Of a DNA stretch of 64,000 nt, positions 36,661 to 45,306 are shown piece by piece. This stretch comes from Enterobacter wuhouensis (GTDB lineage: Bacteria; Pseudomonadota; Gammaproteobacteria; Enterobacterales; Enterobacteriaceae), in assembly GCF_004331265.1 (NCBI RefSeq), contig NZ_SJOO01000001.1, forward strand, positions 620,001 through 684,000, written 5' to 3'. Each line of letters opens with the position of its first letter. Within the stretch, counting starts at the first letter, position 1. The position numbers were made by a program, and so were the translations under genes. The notes beneath the pieces were generated by a model. It searched no databases. It had not been told where the DNA came from and saw nothing but the letters and a program-made list of their open reading frames with translations.

Positions 36661-37458
36661 CTAGCGACCAAGATAGACTTCAATCACCTGCTCGTTGGCC
36701 TGCACCTCGCGAAGCGATCCTTCCGCCAGCACGCGCCCCTGATGCAGCACCGTCACGTGGTCAGCGATAGTTTCGACAAAGCCCATATCGTGCTCCACGA
36801 CCATTAACGAATGCTTGCCCGCCAGGGTTCTGAACAGCTCGGCGGTATATTCCGTTTCCGCATCCGTCATTCCGGCTGCGGGCTCATCCAGCAGTAAAAG
36901 ATGCGGGTCCTGCACCAGCAGCATGCCGATCTCCAGGAACTGTTTCTGGCCGTGAGAGAGCAGCCCGGCACGGCGATCCCGCTCGGCGCTGAGGCGCAGC
37001 AAAACCAGCATCTCGTCAATTCGATCGCGCTGTTCGCCGTTGAGCTTTGCCCGCAGGCTGGCCCAGACGGACTTGTCGGTTTTCATCGCGATTTCGAGGT
37101 TTTCCCACACGGTCAGGGCTTCAAAGACCGTCGGCTTCTGGAATTTTCTGCCGATCCCCTGACGGGCAATCGCTGCGGGCTCCAGCGTGGTCAGGTCGAT
37201 GGACTGATCGTAAATCGCCTTCCCGCTTTTTGGCCGCGTTTTGCCGGTGATCACGTCCATCAGCGTGGTTTTTCCCGCGCCGTTAGGCCCAATCACGCAG
37301 CGCAGCTCGCCCACGCCGATGTTCAGAGAAAGATCCGTCAGCGCCTGAAAGCCGTCAAAACTAACGTTGATGGCGTCAAGCTGCAGCACCGGATCGGTCT
37401 GGTCGCGGTAGCGATCGCCCGGCAGCTGGCGGGTAAAAAGTTCTTCAGCTGGCTGCAT
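36661..37458 (-). CDS. urtD: Urea ABC transporter ATPase UrtD
   Basis: A 265-residue LivG-like ATPase. Walker A GPNGAGKTT, signature LLSHGQKQFLEIGMLL (the SHGQ variant common in UrtD) and Walker B LLLLDEPAAGM are present. An N-terminal extension (QPAEELFTRQLPGDR) precedes the ABC domain. Its start shares a base with the urtC stop. Confidence 0.94.
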   Translation of the reverse strand: MQPAEELFTRQLPGDRYRDQTDPVLQLDAINVSFDGFQALTDLSLNIGVGELRCVIGPNGAGKTTLMDVITGKTRPKSGKAIYDQSIDLTTLEPAAIARQGIGRKFQKPTVFEALTVWENLEIAMKTDKSVWASLRAKLNGEQRDRIDEMLVLLRLSAERDRRAGLLSHGQKQFLEIGMLLVQDPHLLLLDEPAAGMTDAETEYTAELFRTLAGKHSLMVVEHDMGFVETIADHVTVLHQGRVLAEGSLREVQANEQVIEVYLGR

Positions 37459-38531
37459 TATTTCTCTCCCCTGCGAAACAGGCCATAGACGCCGCGCGGC
37501 AAGAACAGCGTCACCGCGATAAAAATCAGCCCTAAAAATAGCTGCCAGTACTCCGGCATCGCGACCGTGAAGAAGCTCTTCGCGCCGTTGACCAGCGCGG
37601 CGCCTATCGCCGGGCCAATCAGCGTGCCTCGCCCGCCGAGCGCAACCCAGATCGCCGCTTCAATTGAGTTCGTAGGCGACATTTCCCCCGGATTGATAAT
37701 ACCCACCTGCGGAACGTACAGCGCTCCCGCCAGACCGCACAGCACGGCAGACAGCGTCCAAACCAGCAGCTTGAACCCACGCGGATCGTACCCGCAAAAC
37801 GTCAGTCGGTTTTCCGCGTCGCGCACCGCGGTCAGGATGCGGCCAAATTTACTCTTCGCCAGCGCGAAGCCCACGCCCAGTGCCAACAGCAGCAGCATTA
37901 CCGTCGCCAGAAATAGCGCGATGCGGGTGGTGGTCGCGGTCACGGAAAAGCCGAGCAGCGTGGTGAAGCCGGTAAAACCGTTGTTGCCGCCAAAGCCGGT
38001 TTCATTGCGAAAGAACAACAGCATGCCCGCGTAGGTCAGCGCCTGGGTCATGATGGAGAAATAGACCCCTTTGATTTTTGAGCGGAAGGCAAACCAGCCA
38101 AACACCAGCGCCAGCAGGCCGGGAACGGTGACGATAAGCACCAGAGTCCAGGCAAAGTGCTGCGTTCCCCACCAGAACCACGGCAGCTCGGTCCAGGAGA
38201 GGAAAGACATAAATGCGGGCAGCGCCTCCCCGGAAGCCTGACGCATCAGGTACATGCCCATCGCATAGCCGCCCAGCGCGAAGAAAATACCGTGCCCAAG
38301 GGACAGCATTCCGGCATATCCCCACACCAGATCGAGCGCCACCGCGACGATGGCATAGCAGAGGATTTTGCCGATAAGCGTCAGCATCCAGGTCGACAGC
38401 GCCAGCGGATGCGTTGCCGGCAACAGCGCGAAGAACGGTAGTAACAGCAGGCACGCCACCAGCAGGCTGCCTGCAATTTGCGTTGTACGCGGCGCTTTAC
38501 GCGCCAGCGTTAAGGTCAGCGGCTGGCTCAT
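37458..38531 (-). CDS. urtC: Urea ABC transporter permease UrtC
   Basis: A 357-residue LivM-like permease with about ten membrane helices; characteristic YFSIMTQALTYAGMLLFFRNETGFGGNNGFTGF segment is kept. With UrtB it forms the inner-membrane pore. Start overlaps the urtB stop by one base (TGATG), so the two are coupled. Confidence 0.94.
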   Translation of the reverse strand: MSQPLTLTLARKAPRTTQIAGSLLVACLLLLPFFALLPATHPLALSTWMLTLIGKILCYAIVAVALDLVWGYAGMLSLGHGIFFALGGYAMGMYLMRQASGEALPAFMSFLSWTELPWFWWGTQHFAWTLVLIVTVPGLLALVFGWFAFRSKIKGVYFSIMTQALTYAGMLLFFRNETGFGGNNGFTGFTTLLGFSVTATTTRIALFLATVMLLLLALGVGFALAKSKFGRILTAVRDAENRLTFCGYDPRGFKLLVWTLSAVLCGLAGALYVPQVGIINPGEMSPTNSIEAAIWVALGGRGTLIGPAIGAALVNGAKSFFTVAMPEYWQLFLGLIFIAVTLFLPRGVYGLFRRGEK

Positions 38532-40105
38532 CAGTCAATAACCCTCCCTTTCAGTGCAAACAACCCCTGCGGACGCTTCTGAATAAACAGGACGATCGCC
38601 ACCAGAATCAGGATCTTGCCAAGAACGGCCCCCATTTGAGGCTCAAGGATTTTATTGAAAATGCCGAGCCCAAAGGCGGCGACGACGCTGCCGGCCAGCT
38701 GCCCAACGCCGCCCAGCACCACCACCAGGAAGGAATCGATAATGTATCCCTGACCCAGCTCCGGCCCCACGTTGCCCAGCTGAGATAGCGCTACGCCGCC
38801 CAGCCCGGCAATCCCGGACCCCAGCCCAAAGGCCAGCATATCCACGCGCCCGGTCGGTACGCCGCAGCAGGCCGCCATGCTGCGGTTTTGCGTCACCGCG
38901 CGCACGTTCAGGCCAAGACGGGTTTTGTTGAGAATAAGCCAGGTAAAGAACAGCACCAGCAGCACAAAGCCCAGCACCACGATGCGGTTCCACGGCAGCG
39001 TCAGGTTGGCAAACACCTGAACCCCGCCGGACAGCCATGCCGGGTTGGCGACTTCAAGGTTCTGTGCGCCAAAGGTCATGCGCACAAGCTGAATAAGCAT
39101 CAGGCTGATCCCCCAGGTGGCGAGCAGGGTTTCCAGCGGACGGCCGTAGAGGTGGCGGATGATGGTGCGTTCAAGCACCATCCCAATGCCCGCGGTCAGG
39201 CAAAACGCCACCGGCAAAGCCACCACGGGATACAGCGCCAGCCACTGGGGAACCCACTGCGCCATCGCCTGCTGCACCATCCAGGTGGCATACGCCCCGA
39301 GCATCAGCATTTCGCCGTGGGCCATATTGATGACCCCAAGCAGGCCATAGGTGATCGCCAGACCAAGCGCCGCCAGCAGCAGGACCGATCCCAGAGAAAG
39401 CCCCATAAACGCCTGTCCCAGCAGCTCGCCCCACATCAGGCGGTGCTGAATACGCTCCAGACTCTCTGCGGCGGCGGTACGCACCCGCGCATCCGGTTCG
39501 GTTTGCGCCTGGGTGAACGGCGCGAGCGTGGCCTGCACGTCCGGATCGTCAGACTGACCCAGCAGCTCAACCGCCTTAAGCCGTGTTTCGGCCTGCGGGC
39601 TTGCCAGCTGAAGGTTTGCCAGGGCCAGCATCAGCGACTGCCGCGCAACGTCATCCGTTTCGCTGCCTGCCCGCTGCTGTAAAAAACCGAGCATATCCGG
39701 CCGGGCGTCACGCTGAAGCCGTTGCGCCGCCGCGCGCCTTTCTGTTACGCTGTCACTTACAAGCTGGTGCGTGGCGAGCGCCGTGGCCGCCAGGACCCGC
39801 AGGCGGTTGTTCAGGCGTACCGCTTTGGTTTGCCCTTGAGGGGTTTTTGACTCCCCCAGCGCAACCGTCTCGCCGCCGCTGCGCGTAAACGCGTGTTTTT
39901 GGCTGTCGGTTAACAGGTTTTCTTTTTGCAGCGCCTGGAGCAGCGGCACTCTCGCCGCGTCGGGCGCCGCCGCCCAGCAGGCCAGCATCTCTGCCTGCTG
40001 GCTGCGCGTCGCGGCAACAAAATTATCGGCATCCGATGCCTGCGCCATCCCTGGCAGCAGTCCGGACAGCCACACAATAGCGATGAACATGCGCATGGCG
40101 TTCAT
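38531..40105 (-). CDS. urtB: Urea ABC transporter permease UrtB
   Basis: A 524-residue LivH-like permease. A signal-like N-terminus (MFIAIVWLSGLLPGMAQA) is followed by a roughly 190-residue, helix-rich extracytoplasmic region found in UrtB but not LivH, then membrane helices from about 235 onward (GLAITYGLLGVINMAHGEMLMLGAY). 24 bases separate it from urtA. Confidence 0.94.
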   Translation of the reverse strand: MNAMRMFIAIVWLSGLLPGMAQASDADNFVAATRSQQAEMLACWAAAPDAARVPLLQALQKENLLTDSQKHAFTRSGGETVALGESKTPQGQTKAVRLNNRLRVLAATALATHQLVSDSVTERRAAAQRLQRDARPDMLGFLQQRAGSETDDVARQSLMLALANLQLASPQAETRLKAVELLGQSDDPDVQATLAPFTQAQTEPDARVRTAAAESLERIQHRLMWGELLGQAFMGLSLGSVLLLAALGLAITYGLLGVINMAHGEMLMLGAYATWMVQQAMAQWVPQWLALYPVVALPVAFCLTAGIGMVLERTIIRHLYGRPLETLLATWGISLMLIQLVRMTFGAQNLEVANPAWLSGGVQVFANLTLPWNRIVVLGFVLLVLFFTWLILNKTRLGLNVRAVTQNRSMAACCGVPTGRVDMLAFGLGSGIAGLGGVALSQLGNVGPELGQGYIIDSFLVVVLGGVGQLAGSVVAAFGLGIFNKILEPQMGAVLGKILILVAIVLFIQKRPQGLFALKGRVID

Positions 40106-40129
40106 GACTTTTCTCCCTGCGGTGATGGC

Positions 40130-41401
40130 TTAGTTACTGGCGGTTTTCATCGGCTGGTCAGGCTTTTTGTCATTTCCGGCGATAAACGGGCTCCACGGCT
40201 GGGCGCGAACGGGCTCTTCCGTCTGCCAGACCACGTTGAACTGCCCGTTGCCTTCGATTTCACCAATCATGACCGGCTTATGCAGGTGATGGTTGTTGGC
40301 ATCCATGGTCAGGGTAAAGCCAGACGGTGCCTTGAAGGACTGGCCTGCCATCGCCGCGCGTACCTTATCCACGTCAGTGGTGCCCGCTTTTTCAACCGCC
40401 TGCGCCCACATATGGATGCCAACGTAGGTCGCTTCCATCGGATCGTTGGTCACGACGGTATCGGCATTCGGCAGTTTGTGCGCTTTGGCATAGGCTTTGT
40501 AATCCGCCACGAAGGCCTGGTTGGTTGGGTTATCGACGGATTCAAAGTAGTTCCACGCCGCCAGATTCCCTACCAGCGGCCTGGCGTCGATGCCCCGCAG
40601 CTCTTCTTCTCCCACGGAGAACGCCACCACCGGCACGTCGGTCGCCTTCAGCCCCTGGTTCGCCAGCTCTTTGTAGAACGGCACGTTGGAGTCGCCGTTG
40701 ATGGTCGAGACCACCGCCGTTTTGCCACCGGCGGAGAATTTCTTGATATTGGCCACGATGGTCTGGTAGTCGCTGTGACCAAACGGGGTGTAAACCTCTT
40801 CGATATCCTTATCCTCTACGCCTTTCGAATGCAGGAAGGCGCGCAGGATCTTATTGGTGGTGCGCGGGTAGACGTAGTCCGTCCCCAGCAGGAAGAAGCG
40901 TTTGGCACCGCCGCCGTCTTCGCTCATCAGGTACTCTACTGCGGGGATCGCCTGCTGGTTCGGCGCCGCGCCGGTATAGAAGACGTTAGGCGACATCTCT
41001 TCGCCTTCGTACTGCACCGGGTAGAACAGCAGGCCGTTCAGCTCCTCAAACACCGGCAGAACCGATTTACGCGACACCGAGGTCCAGCAGCCAAACACCA
41101 CGGCGACCTTATCCTGGCTCAAAAGCTGCCGCGCCTTCTCGGCGAACAGCGGCCAGTTTGAGGCCGGGTCGACCACCACCGGCTCCAGCTTTTTACCCAG
41201 CACGCCGCCTTTGGCGTTGATTTCATCGATGGTCATCAGCGCGACGTCCTTCAGCGGCGTTTCGGAGATCGCCATCGTGCCGGACAGCGAGTGCATAATC
41301 CCCACTTTGATGGTATCGGCAGCCTGCACGCCAAAACTCATTCCCATTGCGGCCACGGAGGCCGACAGTGCAAAAGCTTTTAATAAGGTACGACGGTGCA
41401 T
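40130..41401 (-). CDS. urtA: Urea-binding periplasmic protein UrtA
   Basis: A 423-residue type I periplasmic binding protein of the FmdD/UrtA group that captures urea or short amides. A twin-Arg-like signal (HRRTLLKAFALSASVA...QAAD) is cleaved near residue 28. Conserved segments SASNWPLFAEKA-like (DPASNWPLFAEKARQLL), FGCWTSVSRKSVLPVFE and FYPVQYEGEE are diagnostic of urea-binding members. It is first in the operon, led by a predicted sigma-54 promoter. Confidence 0.95.
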   Translation of the reverse strand: MHRRTLLKAFALSASVAAMGMSFGVQAADTIKVGIMHSLSGTMAISETPLKDVALMTIDEINAKGGVLGKKLEPVVVDPASNWPLFAEKARQLLSQDKVAVVFGCWTSVSRKSVLPVFEELNGLLFYPVQYEGEEMSPNVFYTGAAPNQQAIPAVEYLMSEDGGGAKRFFLLGTDYVYPRTTNKILRAFLHSKGVEDKDIEEVYTPFGHSDYQTIVANIKKFSAGGKTAVVSTINGDSNVPFYKELANQGLKATDVPVVAFSVGEEELRGIDARPLVGNLAAWNYFESVDNPTNQAFVADYKAYAKAHKLPNADTVVTNDPMEATYVGIHMWAQAVEKAGTTDVDKVRAAMAGQSFKAPSGFTLTMDANNHHLHKPVMIGEIEGNGQFNVVWQTEEPVRAQPWSPFIAGNDKKPDQPMKTASN

Positions 41402-41482
41402 ATTTTCACTCCTGAAAAGAAAGCTGTGCGAAAGCGTCCGATACCGCAGGAACGCGTAAATAAAAGTGCCAGCTTTAGCAGA

Positions 41483-41497
41483 GCAAAAACGATGCCA
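41483..41497 (-). promoter_or_regulatory. Sigma-54 promoter of urtABCDE
   Basis: On the minus strand TGGCAT-N5-TTGC has GG and GC exactly ten bases apart, the required -24/-12 geometry, with five of six and four of four consensus bases. The predicted start is near 41471, giving a leader of about 70 bases before urtA. An NtrC-type site lies about 106 bases upstream of that start. Confidence 0.75.
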
Positions 41498-41568
41498 GAA
41501 TGGAGAGCGTGGATTTTCAGGGGGCGATCGGGATAAACGCGCGGGAACGACTCAGAATGGAACAGCGC

Positions 41569-41585
41569 TGCACTTTTATAATGCA
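41569..41585 (-). promoter_or_regulatory. NtrC-like enhancer upstream of urtA
   Basis: TGCAC-N7-ATGCA matches the NtrC site (TGCAC-N7-GTGCA) at nine of ten arm bases, and sits at enhancer distance from the sigma-54 promoter. It is embedded in a larger dyad, GCGCTGCA (41565) to TGCAGCGC (41589), which could also end transcription of the MetE-like gene; no T-run follows, so the enhancer reading is preferred. Confidence 0.6.
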
Positions 41586-41602
41586 GCGCCTTACTGCAGG
41601 GC

Positions 41603-42706
41603 TTACCAGACTTCGCTGGCGATACGGGTCACCAGGCGAACCTTATCCCACTGCTGGGCTTCGTTCAGGCTGTTGCCCTCTTCCGTAGACGCAAAGCCGC
41701 ACTGCGGGCTGAGGCAGATCTGCTCTTTGGCAACGAATTTAGCCGCCTCTGCGAGACGCGCCTTCACTCCTTCAGGATTTTCCAGCTCACCGTTTTTGGT
41801 GGTAATGAGGCCCAGCACCACCTGCTGTTTACCCGGGCGAACGAAACGCAGCGGTGCGAAATCGCCGCTGCGATCGTTATCATATTCCAGGAAGAAGGCA
41901 TCGACGTTGACCGTGCCAAACAGCACCTCAGCCACCGGCTCATAGCCGCCTTCCGAGATCCACGTCGAGCGGAAGTTGCCGCGACACACGTGCAGTCCGA
42001 TAGTCAAATCGTCCGGCTTGCCTTCCAGCGCTTTGTTCAGCACGCGGGCATAGATGCGCGCCAGCTCGTCGGCATCGTCACCGCGCTCGCGGATCTGGCG
42101 TCGCTGGTCGTCGGAGCACAGGTATGCCCAGACGGTGTCATCCAGCTGCAGATAGCGGCAGCCGGCGTTGTAAAATGCCTGAATCGCATCGCGCCAGGTG
42201 GTCGCCAGATCGTCGAAATAATCATTCAGATCCGGATAGACGTTAGCGTCGATATCTTTGCGCCCGCCGCGGAAGTGCAGCACGCTCGGGCTGGGAATGG
42301 TCATCTTCGGCTGCGCGGTGCCGCTGATGCTTTTCAGGTAGCGGAAGTCTTCCAGCATAGGGTGGTCACCAAAGCCCAGCTTGCCGGTTACCCGCACGCC
42401 GTGGGCTTTGGTCTGCACGCCGTTGAACTGAATACCCTGCTGCGCGTCGTAACGCTCCACGCCCTGGAGCCCGTCGAAGAAGTCGAAGTGCCACCAGGCG
42501 CGACGAAACTCGCCGTCGGTCACCACGTGCAGGCCGCAGGAGCACTGCTGCTCGACAACGTGGCGGATCGCCTCATCCTCTACCGCGCGCAGCTGTTCGG
42601 CATCAATCTCGCCGCTGGCAAATTTCAGGCGGGCCTGCTTGATGGCGTCCGGGCGTAAAAAGCTGCCTACTACATCGGCGCGGTACGGGGCGTGCTGTCG
42701 TTGCAT
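41603..42706 (-). CDS. MetE-like methyltransferase, C-terminal domain only (YxjG/YxjH type)
   Basis: A 367-residue protein equivalent to the catalytic half of cobalamin-independent methionine synthase. Zinc ligands are visible: His and Cys in LHVCRGN and Cys in LSPQCGFAS. It lacks the N-terminal folate-binding half of MetE, so the methyl donor is probably not long-chain folate; relatives use other donors or rescue homocysteine. MetJ boxes cover its promoter, linking it to methionine supply. The ATG after GGAGATTCCC is chosen over one 12 codons upstream. Confidence 0.88.
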   Translation of the reverse strand: MQRQHAPYRADVVGSFLRPDAIKQARLKFASGEIDAEQLRAVEDEAIRHVVEQQCSCGLHVVTDGEFRRAWWHFDFFDGLQGVERYDAQQGIQFNGVQTKAHGVRVTGKLGFGDHPMLEDFRYLKSISGTAQPKMTIPSPSVLHFRGGRKDIDANVYPDLNDYFDDLATTWRDAIQAFYNAGCRYLQLDDTVWAYLCSDDQRRQIRERGDDADELARIYARVLNKALEGKPDDLTIGLHVCRGNFRSTWISEGGYEPVAEVLFGTVNVDAFFLEYDNDRSGDFAPLRFVRPGKQQVVLGLITTKNGELENPEGVKARLAEAAKFVAKEQICLSPQCGFASTEEGNSLNEAQQWDKVRLVTRIASEVW

Positions 42707-42765
42707 GGGAATCTCCTCTGTCTGTCGGCGATGGTTGACCACAGTGATAGTTCATTATTTGAATC

Positions 42766-42794
42766 TTTAGACTTCTGGATGTCTAAATGTCCAA
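42766..42794 (-). promoter_or_regulatory. Promoter overlapped by MetJ boxes
   Basis: Minus-strand hexamers TTGGAC (42789-42794) and TCTAAA (42766-42771) are 17 bases apart. On the plus strand the tandem octamers AGACTTCT, GGATGTCT, AAATGTCC (42769-42792) match the MetJ box AGACGTCT at seven, six and five of eight positions. MetJ with SAM would block the promoter, so the gene should rise in methionine shortage. Confidence 0.75.
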
Positions 42795-42862
42795 AAAAGA
42801 TGTCACACCAGCGCGCATCCGACAAACGAGAAAATTTCACGTGTGTTGAAAATAATTCATGT

Positions 42863-43276
42863 TTAACCCATTACGGTCGATTCGTCGTGGGCAAATTCAA
42901 ATCCTTCATCTTCCCAACCCGTTATGCCCCCCAGCATAATTTTAACCGGCAGCCCCAGCCGGGCCAGCTTGAGGGCCGCCCGGTCCGCGCCGTTGCAGTG
43001 CGGTCCTGCGCAGTAGACGACGAACAGCGTCCCGGCTGGCCATTGCGCCATGCGTTCCGCGTCGATCTGGCTCCAGGGCAAATGCAGGGCGCCGGGCACG
43101 TGTCGGCGGGCAAACTGCTCCGCTTTACCCACCACGTGCAGCAAAACAAAGTCCTGCTCATCGTTCACCAGGGCGTGATGCACATCGGCGCAGTCCGTCT
43201 CGACGCTCAGGCGACGCAGAAAATGCGCAACGGCTTCCTGCGGCTCTGCAGCCGGAAATTCAGTGATGTAGCTCAT
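42863..43276 (-). CDS. Single-domain rhodanese (sulfurtransferase)
   Basis: A 137-residue rhodanese-fold protein with the active-site loop VYCAGPHCNGAD and the conserved HVPGALHLPW. The catalytic Cys is in VYCAG. It transfers sulfane sulfur, donor unknown. It is divergent from the FtrA-type regulator gene, a common pairing, so FtrA probably controls it. Confidence 0.88.
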   Translation of the reverse strand: MSYITEFPAAEPQEAVAHFLRRLSVETDCADVHHALVNDEQDFVLLHVVGKAEQFARRHVPGALHLPWSQIDAERMAQWPAGTLFVVYCAGPHCNGADRAALKLARLGLPVKIMLGGITGWEDEGFEFAHDESTVMG

Positions 43277-43300
43277 GATCCTTCCTCATCTTTAGCGTTT

Positions 43301-43310
43301 GTGTTAACAC
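43301..43310. promoter_or_regulatory. GTGTTAACAC palindrome between rhodanese and ftrA
   Basis: A perfect ten-base palindrome 25 bases upstream of the rhodanese start in the short divergent intergenic region. It is a candidate operator for the regulator encoded next door; single copy only. Confidence 0.35.
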
Positions 43311-43370
43311 TACTCTATCCACAAATTCAGCCAGTGAATGCCTCCGCTCATGCCAGAAAACAGCAAAAAG

Positions 43371-44348
43371 ATGACAAACTTAATACAGCCCCCTCGTCCG
43401 CAGGTGGCCGTGCTGGCCTATGACGGTTTGTGCACCTTCGAGTTTGGCGTCGCGGTAGAAATCTTTGGCCTGCCGCGTCCTGAACTGGGCGATGAGTGGT
43501 ATCGATTTGCCGTTGCGGGGGTTGAAAGCGGTGAGCTAAGGGCCACGGGCGGGGTCCGCATCATGACCGATGGCGATTTAAGCCTGCTTGCAACCGCCGA
43601 TCTGATCGTCGTACCGGGATGGCGAGGCGTTGACGCCCCCGTTCCGGACGCGCTCTGCGAGGCGCTGCGACGGGCGCATTCCCGGGGTTGTCGGCTAATG
43701 TCCATCTGTTCAGGCGTTTTTGTGCTGGCCGCTTCCGGCCTGCTTGACGGTCGCAAGGCCACGACGCACTGGCGTTATATCGACGCGCTTAAAGCCCGTT
43801 ATCCGGCCATTAGCGTGGTTGAGGATGTGCTGTATCAGGACGAAGGCGACATCCTGACGTCCGCAGGGAGCGCGGCGGGTATAGACCTGTGTTTACACGT
43901 CGTTCGTCGGGACTATGGGCGCGAAACCGCCAACAGCGTTGCCCGCCGCCTGGTGATCGCCCCACACCGGGACGGTTCGCAGCCGCAGCAGCTGAGCCGC
44001 CCGGTGGCGCACCTGCGCGAGAGCCAGCGTCTGGGGCAGCTGTTTGATTTTCTCCATAACCATCTGGCCATGCCCCACAGCATCGCGTCATTAGCGCGGC
44101 GGATCGGCATGAGCGAACGCACCTTTCTGCGTCGCTTTCAGGAAGCAACAGGTACCACGCCCGCACGCTGGCTGCTCAACGAGCGCTTGCTGCGGGCAAA
44201 AGATTTTCTGGAAAGCAGCCGTTTGAGCGTCGACAGCATTGCCGAACAGACCGGATTTAGTCAATCATCAACCTTTCGCCACCATTTCCGCCAGCAGTTC
44301 GCGCTCTCTCCCGTCCAGTATCGAAAGCAGTTCGTTCGTACAGAATGA
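43371..44348 (+). CDS. ftrA: FtrA/GlxA-type AraC-family regulator
   Basis: About 325 residues: a DJ-1/PfpI-like amidotransferase domain (residues 10-170; SICSGVFVLAASGLLDGRKATTHW with the nucleophile-type Cys) followed by an AraC-type DNA-binding domain with two HTH motifs. The family regulates nearby catabolic or stress genes. Starts seven and eleven codons upstream are possible; none has a strong ribosome site. Confidence 0.85.
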   Translation: MTNLIQPPRPQVAVLAYDGLCTFEFGVAVEIFGLPRPELGDEWYRFAVAGVESGELRATGGVRIMTDGDLSLLATADLIVVPGWRGVDAPVPDALCEALRRAHSRGCRLMSICSGVFVLAASGLLDGRKATTHWRYIDALKARYPAISVVEDVLYQDEGDILTSAGSAAGIDLCLHVVRRDYGRETANSVARRLVIAPHRDGSQPQQLSRPVAHLRESQRLGQLFDFLHNHLAMPHSIASLARRIGMSERTFLRRFQEATGTTPARWLLNERLLRAKDFLESSRLSVDSIAEQTGFSQSSTFRHHFRQQFALSPVQYRKQFVRTE

Positions 44349-44353
44349 CGGGC

Positions 44354-44380
44354 AAAAAAAAACCGCCAGTATCTGGCGGT
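44354..44380 (-). terminator. Terminator for the minus-strand gene at 44.5 kb
   Basis: ACCGCCAG-TAT-CTGGCGGT followed on the minus strand by nine T residues. It also lies just after ftrA but has no T-run on the plus strand. Confidence 0.8.
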
Positions 44381-44494
44381 AAATGCTTGCATGGATAGAT
44401 TTGTATTTTGGTCTCTACGTCCCGACATTTCATGGCGGGCAGCGGATCGGTTACTACCCTAGCATCCAGCGGCTCAACGAAGAGTAAACGAGCG

Positions 44495-44857
44495 TCAGCC
44501 GGCTTTGGTATTGATTTGCAGATAATGCATCAAACCCTGTCCGGCACTCTGTTTTGCATCGTCATTGATGGCTTCAAGATAGAACGAACGGGAGACGGCA
44601 TACGGAGCGCGATCGGCGGAATAAACCGCATACTGGAAGTTCTTTCCCTTTGCCTGATTAATACAGCCTAATTCCCAGCGCTGTTCGTCAATTTTTGTGC
44701 TATTACAGGCAACCTTGCCGTAGTCGCTGGTTAAATAAGAACCTACCCGCGCCTCAGCCGACTGAATAAACTCTGGCTTATCATTCCACGAATAACTGAC
44801 ACACGCTGTTGCTCCCGCGACAATAACCAGCAGCGCAACACCCATTATTTTTTTCAT
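44495..44857 (-). CDS. Small exported protein, possible lipoprotein, unknown function
   Basis: A 120-residue protein with an N-terminal hydrophobic segment (MKKIMGVALLVIVAGATAC). The ATAC at the end of the segment could be a weak lipobox with Cys19 as the lipidated residue. The mature part is polar with two further Cys. I do not recognise the family. It is monocistronic, ending at a strong terminator. No counterpart in the E. coli gene order is recalled. Confidence 0.65.
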   Translation of the reverse strand: MKKIMGVALLVIVAGATACVSYSWNDKPEFIQSAEARVGSYLTSDYGKVACNSTKIDEQRWELGCINQAKGKNFQYAVYSADRAPYAVSRSFYLEAINDDAKQSAGQGLMHYLQINTKAG

Positions 44858-45075
44858 TGAAATAGACCCGTTCCTTAGCCATAAAGTCTCATTATATAGG
44901 AATTTTCTTTAAAGGCATGTTTATTACCGTACCAAAAATGGCGGTTGATATATGCCTGTCCGCCTTGCCCGTGACAGAAATTGACATTCTCTTTTCGCTA
45001 ATTTGAATATTTGAATAATAAACAAACGAAACTATTGGCATATTGAGCGCTGATTTGTTGTCCAGTGGTGAGCAG

Positions 45076-45306
45076 ATGTTTAAGAAAGGGTTAACGCTTA
45101 TTTTGCTGATCTGCGCCCTATTTTCCGGTCAGCTGATGGCAGGAGACAAAGGGCATGAGTATTTATGGGTCAAGAATGTCGATCACCAGCTTCGTCATGA
45201 AGCCGACAGTGATGAATTACGCAGCACCGCAGAGGATTCAGCGGAGGGGTTGCGCGAACACCACCTTTGGCAGAAATCGCGCAAACCGGATACTCACTTT
45301 CGCTAA
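45076..45306 (+). CDS. yncJ: YncJ, small exported DUF2554 protein
   Basis: A 76-residue exported protein, signal peptide LILLICALFSGQLMA|GDKGHE, clearly related to E. coli YncJ through WVKNVDHQLRHEADSDELR and EGLREHHLWQKSRKP. Function unknown. It ends against the convergent rlhA stop with no spacer. The ATG after GTGAGCAG is chosen over a frame start 11 codons earlier. Confidence 0.9.
   Translation: MFKKGLTLILLICALFSGQLMAGDKGHEYLWVKNVDHQLRHEADSDELRSTAEDSAEGLREHHLWQKSRKPDTHFR

Noticed and set aside
39926..41161. 411-codon plus-strand frame opposite urtA/urtB
   Set aside because: Spans two real genes on the other strand and has Arg/His-rich shadow composition.
41454..41470. TGGCAC-N5-TTTA on the minus strand as the urtA sigma-54 promoter
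   Set aside because: The invariant GC at -12 is missing; the nearby TGGCAT-N5-TTGC has it at the right spacing.
41565..41589. Dyad after the MetE-like gene as a simple terminator
   Set aside because: No T-run follows on the minus strand and the core matches an NtrC site; a dual role is not excluded.
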